Positions 51,690 through 60,855 of a DNA stretch of 64,000 bases are shown here, one piece after another. Source of the DNA: Polytrichum commune. Lineage: Eukaryota; Streptophyta; Polytrichopsida; Polytrichales; Polytrichaceae. Where the stretch lies: contig OX485809.1 of NCBI GenBank assembly GCA_950295325.1, positions 40,393,081-40,457,080 on the forward strand, given 5' to 3'. The notes beneath the pieces are model-generated. The model saw nothing but the letters and a program-made list of their open reading frames with translations, did not search any database and was not told where the DNA came from. The number at the start of each line of letters is the position of its first letter. Position 1 is the first letter of the stretch. Made by a program: the position numbers and the translations under genes.

Positions 51690-54600
51690 ATGGCAAGAAC
51701 TAAGCAAACGGCTCGTAAAGGTATAACCACAATACCTATGTGCACGTCAATGTTATATGAATTCTAAAATTATGAAAATTGTACACTATGCGGAGTACTA
51801 ACACGTGCATTTTCGTCTTCAGTATCTGGGGGCGTGGGAAGAGCGGTGAACTACGATATTGAGGTGTTGGGCCCAGAGTTGCAATGGTTCATGCAGTACA
51901 GTGGTTTCGGGGAGACAACGGTCCTCTCGCTATATACGAAGACTGGGCCTAATTCCACGTGGAGGAAGTTCCTAAATGCAAAGCATGTGTTGGACATCCA
52001 AGCGGATGGGAGCCGCGTTCTGATTATGTGTAAGTCGTCAGAACGCAAGAAGGACTTCAAGGTTGCAGGATTAGTGGATACATTTTCGTATGCGGATGTG
52101 AACGAAGAACTCAACAATGAGGGAGAGAACATCCGCTCATTAAACGGTGAATTTCTCACCTATTGTATAGAATACAGCGAGACCAACAAGCATACAAGGT
52201 CCGCGGAGGAGAGATCAATCATGATCGAGCAAGACTACAAGGCTGCTCTACGGCGAGTGACGGTAATAGTTGAGGAGGCGAAGGCGGCGAGGTTGGAGGA
52301 AAATTTGAGGAAGAAGCAAATCCGAAACGGGAAGAGGAAGGATCAAGGTGAGGAACGTGCTATGTCGTCTAGGAAGAAGACAAGACCCGCCGAAGATCAT
52401 GAAATGATTGTCGAAGACACACCCGCCGAGGATGTTGTGGCGAAGAGAGGCAAGAAGAAAATTGTCGAAGATAGTCCATTTCTTGAGCTCGAGAAGATTC
52501 CGAGGCAATCAATTCATGGGCCTCCAGAAAAATCGGTTGGAGACAGATTGATGGATATGGAATTGTTTAAGAACAAGTACAACAAGGTTTGGATTTTTGG
52601 TGAAGGCGTCAATGGATTTGTAAATATTGCAAATATAGAGCGGGGCGATGCAGGGTATAACTGCCGGCCCATATCCGACGCACATTTGAGGGAGATGAAG
52701 ACATGGTTATTCAACTATGCCTTCATACCGAAGATCCATCCCAACTTCTTGACAATCGTTCCATCGGATAGGCGAAGGAAACCTACAAATTTTGAGGAGG
52801 TGAAGAACAAATCGTTCCACGTGGTGAATGGACAACACACGTTAGCAGCATGTTTGGAGTATGTGAATGATGCGGCCAGCACAGATGAGATGAAGAGGTT
52901 TTTCTCGACATGGCCCTGTAATGTGGTCTGGGCCCCTGAAGGTGATGACGACCCTCTGTTTCACTTTTCTGGTGTTCTAAACCTGGATAGTGAGTATAGG
53001 AAACATTTCCCATCATTTACGGAGTGCATTCAGCACGCCAGGAAGACGTGGATTAGGCGAGGAAGGCCTGACCGAACCGTACGCGAAAAGTCCAACAATG
53101 CGGAAGCGTTTAAGAAGTGGAAGGTATATTCCAAACTTGTGACTTTTGAATTTATCAATTGCTTGATCCCCACGGGTGTTCACCCGTGGGCCACTATGAT
53201 GCTGTTGGTGATTGATAGAAATAGAAGGAGTTGTATACATGGGGATTGATATATGGCCGCTATTTGATACAAGCATTTGTTACGTGCGTCATGTGGACGT
53301 TCCGCGTGGAGAGGGAGACCAACCTCGTCATGAAGCACGTGTTGCCCGTGTTGAGAGATGACATATGGGAGAAGTGGGAGAAGATATTCAAGGAATACGA
53401 GAGTGGCGAGTACGTGGACCCTAAGACCGGGCTTCGTATGAAAGATACGAAGGGTTTCAAACCAAGGAAGGTGGTCAAGAACGATCTGAAGCAGTTTCGA
53501 GGCTTGACAGAGATGGAGCTCGACAAGGCAGCGGATCAAATCCTCTCCGCCAAAGATGGAGAGGATTACCCTAGGCATACCTTGAAGACTGTGCGCGATT
53601 GGGCGGTGAATAGGAAGAAGAAGAATGAAACCTATATCGGAATGGCACAGTGTTTAGACCCGACCCCAATGTACATCGTCAATGTGGAGCAGAAGGAGAC
53701 TATTGATCGGAATTTGTGGAGATTGTGGAAGCGAGTGAATAACTTTGGAAAACTCCAGCGAGAACGACTTGTGGACTTGCTTGGAGCGGAGTACCTTCTT
53801 GCCGCCATGAACCCAACAAGGAAGAGACTACCTATTCCCGACCGGTTCAAAGAAGGAGTGCGAAACATACTAGGTAGCCATAATACGGAGGTTTCGCCCG
53901 CCCATGTCGTGTTGTCTATTGACAACAATTACGCGCTCAGCGGTGGGACAGTGATCGCACCAGTACTGCATGCTTACATGGACACACGTTTTCTGCCCGG
54001 AGTCTAGGCGGGAATAGGTAGTGGAGGTCGTATGATGGAGGTTGTCGACTCCACACTGCAAGGTCTTCGTCGCGCTTTTCCTGGCATTTTGGAGTCCCCC
54101 CAATTGTGGACTGTGATTTCGGAATATCCGGACCGGCATTTCATACACAATGTTCTGAAGACACACTTGCCGAGAAATGTGAGATTTTGTGACGCAGTCT
54201 ACCATGGAACCAAAGAGGAGAAAATTGCTTCTCGCGATTGCTTCTTCGAAGCAAGTGCTCTTCGTGTTACAACCTGCGTTTTTCCTAGTAGAGGCGAGGC
54301 AAGTTCGGAGGTGGCTGTGCGGCTCTGTGGAGGACGGAAGATGCTGGACGTGCATGAGCCTGGGCGATATGCACGTTATTCAGAGAAAAAGGCTTATTCC
54401 AATGAGGAGGCCAAGTCTTTATTCAAGGGGGAGTTGAGAATGCAGACCTATATAGATATCATCAAGCCTTCTTGTCTTGAGGGGTCATTTTTTCTGAATA
54501 TTTGTGGAGGCAACAAGGCGCATATAGTGGCACATGTAAGTATTGAGCATCTTCTCCCAATTGTGATATTCTGGATATACCACGTTATGTAGATGATGTC

Positions 54601-57600
54601 CTAGAGAGCCATATCCTACACCAGGTAGGAAGGCCCACGGGTGAACACCCGTGGGCCTGGACATGCACCTGCCTTATAACCCCATGTTTGATAGCTCTCC
54701 AGATTGTTATTTGTTTCCGAATCAATAAGTTGGGAATTTCACAATAACGAATTTGACATTTAATGGCTTTCTCATTCAATGGATGTGTTCAGGCCTTGGG
54801 TATGAAGGTAGTGAATATTGTGCCCGTGGAGATGGTGGAGGTGGCGAAGACAAAAATGATTTCCGCACTTGACTGGAGCCTACAAAGGTGGAATGAAGAA
54901 GGTAAAATCGCTGCCCGAGACCCGGAAGAAGAAGGAGAAGATGATATCGATATTGAATCGATTATTGAACGCGCATTGCGTCGCAAGCCTGTCAATGATG
55001 CTCCCCTGGAGGAGGAAGAGGATGAAGAGGATGAAGAGGAGGCGGTGAATGAAGACAACCCAGTTATTAACCTAGGGGAGTCTGAAAAGGAAGTGGAAGA
55101 GGAAGAGCAAGAGGAAGAGCAAGAGCAAGAGCAAGAGGATGCTGTGGCCGTTAACGCCGCAATGGCGGACGCCATGGCGGAGCTCCTCTCGGAGGCCGAG
55201 GAGGAGGCCTTTAATTTCAAAACTTCAATGGTGATTCAGGAGGACATGCCACAGGTCGAGGTTCCCCACGGGTGTTCACCCGTGGGGGGTGTGGAGGGGG
55301 AGAGGTTGGGGGAGGCGGTGGGGCAGGAAGTTGTTCATAGGGAGCCTGAGCATAGTGTTAATATCGCGGTGGGATCTTTCTCGTCTGGGATCCCATCTAC
55401 ACCCGGACGTGGGTTTGTTGAAGTTGATACTTCTACACGAAATGAAGAACAAGCAGATGTTCGTCCTATGGGAGAATCCGAGGAGGAAGAGCGTCCACGG
55501 TCCGCGGAAGAGCCTCAATTGGAGGCTAATCCTGGCAGAAGGTCTACATCGAGACCATCTGCAAGGAAGAAGGTGAAAGCTCCCCGAAGGGGGAGGTCAT
55601 CTCTACGTCCCCCTAGAGTTGTAGAACTTTCTCGATCTGCGGAGGCCATGGATCATTCTAGTCTTGAACGCGAGGTTGAATTTGGCGAAGTAGCGGATGT
55701 GGAGGATGAACTTGTGGACGTAATCATGTCTGAAGCTGCGCATGACGAAGGTGTGAGCACGGATTTGAACGTCAGCTCACCTGTGGAGGAGGTCGCCGCT
55801 GCCGTGCTCGAAGTCCTAGGCCAAGGACGAATACACAGAGATTCCCCTGGTGTTGTGGTTGCAGAGGAGCCCACAGCTAGTGAAGCAGAGGTGATCATGC
55901 GAAAACAAGTCATATGCTTGGATAGTGATGATGATATGCCCGAGAAATGTGTGGAACTAGACGTGAGGGTGAAGGTTAGAGATCGAGTTCCACATCGGGT
56001 TCGGGGGACGTTTGCGGACTACATGACGGACGATTCCGAGGACGAAGACTATGGGATGCCAGGGTACAACAGAGTTAAACTCAACTTTGTTGATTACCCT
56101 CACCCTATGCTTGCTTCGAGACCCGACACGGGCAAGGAATCGGATGGGAAGGAGAAGGTGCATTTTGCACCATTTGTGGACAAATTTTTGGCAGAGGTTC
56201 CCGAGAACGTGCGATTGAATCTTGCGCATTTATACAAGTCGTATGACTATCACAAGATGTTCGCTTATCTCTCCACTCCAGCGTTTTGTGAAGCAGTGAA
56301 GGTGAAACATGTTCTACATGCCGCTTCATTGAAGAAAATGAGAAAGAGATGGACCGCGTTTGAAGCTCCAAAACATCGTGGAGGACGAGGTCAATTCCCG
56401 GGATCCTCCGCCGCTCAAGCTGGCAGTGTTGTGGATTCTACCATGGAGATCATCGACGTCAGTGAAGTGCCAGATTCTCCAAGGAGGGATGTCCATGTTG
56501 GCCCTGTTGCTGAGGGTCAACCGTCTTCCTCCAATTTGGTTGCGGCAGAACGGGAGGTCATTCCCCCGAGTTCTCATGACGACCCTGCACTCCTAGACCG
56601 AGCTCCAGGTATCATATATGGTGTTATTTGATTGGAATTGGTCCCACGGGTGTTCACCCGTGGGTCCCCTGGTTTGTAGTTTACAATTTCCACGCAAATT
56701 GTTAGATCATGTCCAATACTTGATTGATATTTTGCCCACGGGTGTTCACCCGTGGGAGAGTATGGTTTTCAGCATGTGGATCTCATAAGTTATGTGTTGA
56801 TGTGGTCACAGGTCCTACAGCCACGGCCGAATTACCTCCTTCGGTACGATGTTCTCCCCTAGCTCGCAAAACTAATCAATAAATGTGCAAGCATTATTTT
56901 CTATTGCGGATGCATACATATGTCAACCCAATCTGTTGTTTCCTAGTCGAGAAATATCCATTAGAATCTATTGTTTCCTTAGATTAAAAACCTTTAGAAT
57001 GACTTGAGATTTTGTCATCGCCAGATACTCACCTCTCCAAGCACTGTTGTCCATCGGAGAGAGAAGATATGGTTAGTGCTGGATGTCAACGGGATCCTTG
57101 TGAGATCAACAAAGTGCGACAATGTCAACACCAGGAAGTCTCTTGAATCACAATATAGCCCCCTTATAACTGGGGAGTTGGCTCCCCTCTTTCTCCCATA
57201 TAGTGCCTTAATACCTAGGAAAGGACTGGGACGCTTTCTGCGTTTTGTTCTTTCGAACTTCCATGTTGTCATCTGGTCGTCGAAGCTCATGAAGAATCTC
57301 CAGCCAATTGTGCGACACTTCTTCAAAGGGTGTAGACATCCAGAGTATGTAATTGGGCAAGAACTATGTGACACTCTGAAGGATGAGAGAGGACAAGTTC
57401 TTCCTAGTCCTATGAATTCCGATTCAAGCTTCTTCGTGAAAGACCTGAGCGCATTTTTTGAGTGGAGCCGGACACATCCTCTGCCGCACATGAAGCAACC
57501 CTCTCATAGGACCACACTACTTGTTGATGACTCCCCTTACAAATGCATCCCAAACCCTCCTGGGAGCTACGTCAACCCTCCCCCATTTCTGTCGAACCAA

Positions 57601-57789
57601 AGCTTGGACACTCTGCATAATTACCTACAAAGGCTCTTGAGTTCTGAACAATATGTGCCAGATTTTGTGGGGAGCAACCCTTATCCATTAGGCCAGGGAC
57701 CCTTCAATCTAGAGTTGCCAAATTCTCAGATTTATAAGCAATCATTAGCTAGACATACAAGTCTGAAATCTGCCCGTATGGTCCCATAG
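51690..57789 (+). CDS. Histone H3-tail / ParB-like / methyltransferase-like / HAD fusion protein
   Basis: Seven exons: 51690-51720, 51823-53123, 53231-53942, 54018-54535, 54793-56608, 56812-56843 and 57025-57789. They total 5,175 nt, or 1,724 residues, in phase throughout. Exon 1 encodes MARTKQTARK, identical to histone H3 including K4 and K9. After the splice come V-S-G-G, keeping H3 G12-G13 in register. A ParB-like domain follows with RPISDAHLREMKTW and FHVVNGQHTLAACLEYV (near 346). Residues ~660-880 look like a beta-class N4/N6 methyltransferase: IDNNY where DPPY is expected, LWTVISEYPDRHF, then FFLNICGGNKAHIVAHALGM as motif I. An acidic tract, an NLS-like RKKVKAPRRGR and an unknown region lead to an FCP1/NIF-like HAD domain from ~1475 (LVLDVNGILV, VVIWSS, LLVDDSPYK). 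Exons 1 and 4 and the 78-nt third intron are the least certain parts. Palindromes lie in introns 2, 4 and 6 flanks, and one is exonic. Confidence 0.7.
53169..53190. repeat. Palindrome in intron 2 of the fusion gene
   Basis: CCACGGGTGTTCACCCGTGG core inside the 107-base intron 53124-53230. Confidence 0.95.
54631..54658. repeat. Palindrome in intron 4 of the fusion gene
   Basis: Perfect arms AGGCCCACGGGTG / CACCCGTGGGCCT around AA, the longest dyad in the element. It splits the methyltransferase motif I exon pair. Confidence 0.95.
55264..55287. repeat. Palindrome retained in coding exon 5
   Basis: The palindrome is read in frame as PHGCSPVG near residue 1011. It is the only copy within a predicted coding exon. 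It lies in a disordered linker, so it is likely tolerated. Confidence 0.85.
56643..56756. repeat. Two palindromes in intron 5 of the fusion gene
   Basis: Copies at 56643-56664 and 56735-56756, both with a TT centre, inside intron 56609-56811. Confidence 0.95.
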
Positions 57790-58025
57790 GCGCAGATGTC
57801 TGTGTAGATCCCTTGTTGGGGCCGCAACTCGCTCGTACATTGTATGTGAAATAAGTGGAACTAAAACTTTTTGGACTTTTTGGAAGTTGCTCTGGTTTTG
57901 TGGACTTATTTCATGCAAACATGATATGGTGATGAATGTATGCCACTCGGATTCTACTACCTTGCAACACTGTTGTGTTAGAGAAGTTTCGACTATTTAC
58001 AACCACATTGAACGTTTGGCATTAT

Positions 58026-59382
58026 CCCACGGGTGTTCACCCGTGGCAATGTGGTGGTTGATTCAATGAATGTACCAGAACACTTGGACAATGTTAGTTG
58101 ACAACTTGGGAGTTTGGGTTGTTATGGGGAACATTAATATGTAGGACTTAGTCGGCTATAATTCAATTATTTTTGCACATGTTCATCTTGCACCCACTGG
58201 CTCCTCTTGCACATAATGTCCTGCTTCCATGGAATCTTATGTTCTTGTACCATAACAGCATTCCCCATTTCCAACGCGACCTAAGAACTATATTGCCACT
58301 CCACCTCGCGGACACCGTCCTCCGGATGCTAACGCCGACTTCGCCGAAGTGACATCTCCATGCCCTAAGGTAATTTATTTTCCACATGAATCTCATTTTT
58401 TGTGGTTGTGTTTCGTCCTGGGGATTCTAATATCATTTTGGCCTATGTTGTGTTAGACACATATGCTCCAAACAAGCGATGTTGCGCTTGCGGTGGCTGT
58501 TCCGGTCGCGGTCGTGGTTGCAGCTCCGGTCACACGCGCTCATGTGAAGAGACACCTTTCTCTCCAAACCACACAGCCTAGTGAGCCCACGGGCTCGGGA
58601 AATAGTTCTGGATGTTGGAGGTGTAGTTCACCCAATACCACCTCATCCATGTCTGATTACATGGCTGCAAGGGTGAAACAACTTCGAGAAGCTACAGCTT
58701 TGACGGCGGAGAAAAAACGGCTTGAAGAACTCAAGCGCAAGCAATGTAGTGTAGCTCAAAGGATACCCCATGACAAGATGTTGAAAATGATTACTGATTC
58801 ATACTCCTCTTGTAGATAGCCGGACCTTTATGGTTATAGATTGTCTACGGGTGTTCACCCATGGATACAACAATTCATCTACTTTGTGACATATTTTGTT
58901 CACACTGTGCCAATTTTTATCAAATCCAAATGATGTTTTGACCCTTAGTTGTGTAGTCGGGTATGACTTGTAGACCTTCCTGCAAGTGTTATGGATCTTG
59001 CATCGTGTGTTGCATGCCGTTGGTTGGTCACGGGCGTTCACCCGTGGTTGGATGTTTTTGTATTAAGTGCCCATGATGGTTTTTATGATTACACCCATTA
59101 TATTTGCATACATTTGTTCACATGCGCATGGTTGTTCCTTAGTGGTGTCGACTTATGTTGTGTTATGGATATAGGTTCATTTGTTGCGGGGTGTTGGTTG
59201 GTCACGAGTGAACACCCGTGGTTACAAGTGGGCTAAGTTTCACTTTCGGCAAGTACAAGGCATTCATCTCACTTATATATATACACCAATGTGCATGAAA
59301 TAGTGTGTTAGTCTATCTCAATGACCTTCCTCTTGTTCTAAACCTTGTCAATGATGGCAATTCACGGGTATTTACCCGTGAA
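58026..59382. repeat. Five dispersed palindromes at the right end of the element
   Basis: Copies at 58026-58046, 58845-58864 (two arm mismatches), 59029-59046, 59202-59221 and 59361-59382. The last (TTCACGGGTATTTACCCGTGAA) lies just inside the subterminal motifs. Confidence 0.9.
58258..58819 (+). CDS. Possible small third gene of the element
   Basis: An exon at 58258-58370 (HSPFPTRPKNYIATPPRGHR...) ends at a GTAATT donor and joins in phase to 58456-58819. That exon ends in a coiled-coil-like MSDYMAARVKQLREATALTA, then KKRLEELKRKQ, and a stop. The first exon and start were not found. It could be a separate small protein or an alternative 3' end of the fusion gene. No family is recognised. Confidence 0.35.
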
Positions 59383-59383
59383 G

Positions 59384-59405
59384 CACGTTCCCAATGCACG
59401 TTCCC
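59384..59405 (-). repeat. Right subterminal GGGAACGTG pair
   Basis: CACGTTCCC occurs at 59384-59392 and 59397-59405, the inverse of the left-end motifs. Confidence 0.8.
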
Positions 59406-59439
59406 ATCGGTACGAATTGTCTCATAATGGTCCAATTGG

Positions 59440-59459
59440 CTCATTTTAGTTAATATCCC
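59440..59459 (-). repeat. Right terminal inverted repeat
   Basis: CTCATTTTAGTTAATATCCC, the exact reverse complement of the left end. Confidence 0.9.
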
Positions 59460-60741
59460 CATATAGCCTCCACGGTTTAATACCTTTCCAGTTCTAAATC
59501 AACCATTTAGATCTTGCAACTCTTAATTAAATAACCACCCTTTGTTTGGTCAAGATGAATTCATGTTGTAGTTTGATGCGTTTTAATCAATGTGAAATCA
59601 GTGGACAAATAAATTTAGAAGTGTGTGCTGGTATGTGGGAAATAATCAATTACATTGGGAATGGATTTCATCATCGGAGTTTAATCTGTATCAGAAAATG
59701 GCTGTAATCTAAACTTTGCAAAAAAATCGTTCAAGCTTGGTGAGGGTTGTCCATTCAAGGTATTAATGGTGTAGATCCAATGAATTTTGGAGGAACGTGC
59801 AAGAAATGGCTGTCACTTGAACTTTGCACAGGAAAATAAATGGACCTCATATGGGTGCCAGACTTGATTTTGTTTTCTTCCTTCATCTCACAACATCTCT
59901 AATACTGTTGGATGCAATTTGCATATCACTTGATTACCCACATTATGTACACTTGCAGACGCTTGCTGGAAATTCACTTGAAAGTAGGCTAGACTTTGAG
60001 AGGTATTTACCAGTGTTGGGCAGGTATATGACTTTGTTAATAACCTCAGGCTTTCTGTGAGTACAGGCCTTTATCTACATTGCTTCTTTCTCTCGATTCT
60101 GTGATCTGAAAGACCGTCCTCGCGAAGTTGATCGATAGGGGAATGCACAGATTTCTGATATGCGGTGGAGCGGTTGTTGGATTAGGTTCCTCGTGGTTCA
60201 ATCTTGTGAATTGGCTCAAATTGGTGATGTCTTGGACTAATCCGGCTGCTGCTTGAATGACTACAGAGCTTGCTGGAAGAAGGTGAGGAGATGACTGTTG
60301 TTGGGCACGTCAAGGAGAAGAAATTCCTTCGTCTCAGGCGCTCCTTGTGAGGGCCACAGGGAAATTGCCTAGTGTTATTCTAGTAATTAGGATAAGTGGT
60401 GCAAGGCTGCAGCTGCATGAAGCTTAATTCCATTAGAATGTTACTTTAGAGATGCACATGATCATGCTTGGCTACCTGTAGAAGGGACTGCTGTCACAGT
60501 GGTATTAAAGGTGGGGATGCAAAAAGCAAACTCTATGTATGAGCAAAGCATTTGTAAATGCTCTTGAGAAAGTGAAAATCAATAAAGAAAAGGTGTTTTA
60601 CACACCACTTGTGATCAAGTCAGCTGAGAAATGGAGGTAAGGGGTGACCAATTGAAGTTTAGTTGGTGAGGGAGGACGCCCCCCACCCAGCAGATTTTCA
60701 CTCGTCAGGCACCTCGGTTGCGGCTTCGTGGACAATTTGCT
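59460..60741. other. Region right of the transposon, no gene seen
   Basis: No conserved frame. If the large element inserted here, this DNA was once contiguous with the sequence ending at 39977. Confidence 0.4.
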
Positions 60742-60765
60742 CCAATCCCACGGATCCATGGGATT
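60742..60765. repeat. Isolated BamHI-centred palindrome
   Basis: AATCCCACGGATCCATGGGATT: the same motif as the 37.4-38.3 kb array with one arm mismatch, 90 bases before the first exon of the downstream gene. Its presence ties the two places to one sequence family. Confidence 0.9.
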
Positions 60766-60855
60766 AAGAGATATGGTCAAATTTTCACAATTTCTTTGCT
60801 GCTTCATCTCATTAGTCTTTCATTTTGTTAATGCCATTTGTTTCTCTCTATGTAG

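Larger units (their letters stand above)
39978..59459. mobile_element. 19.5 kb TIR DNA transposon carrying DUF7869-like transposase and an H3-tail/ParB-like/methyltransferase-like/HAD gene
   Basis: The left end GGGATATTAACTAAAATGAG (39978-39997) is repeated exactly in reverse complement at 59440-59459. Inside each terminus is a pair of GGGAACGTG-like motifs. The CACGGGTG-WW-CACCCGTG palindrome occurs more than 30 times in the window, the first full copy at 40182 and the last at 59361, with none outside the termini. Two head-to-head main genes lie inside, with a possible third small one. The flanking bases (ACATAGATA on the left, CATATAGCC on the right) do not give a clear target-site duplication. 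The central 44.5-50 kb is non-coding filler. The genes look intact, suggesting recent activity. Confidence 0.85.

Noticed and set aside
51690-51720. Exon 1 as a stray fragment of a histone H3 gene
   Set aside because: It ends at a splice donor rather than mid-sequence, and the following exon keeps GG in the H3 register. The whole seven-exon model closes in frame. No other H3 sequence is nearby.
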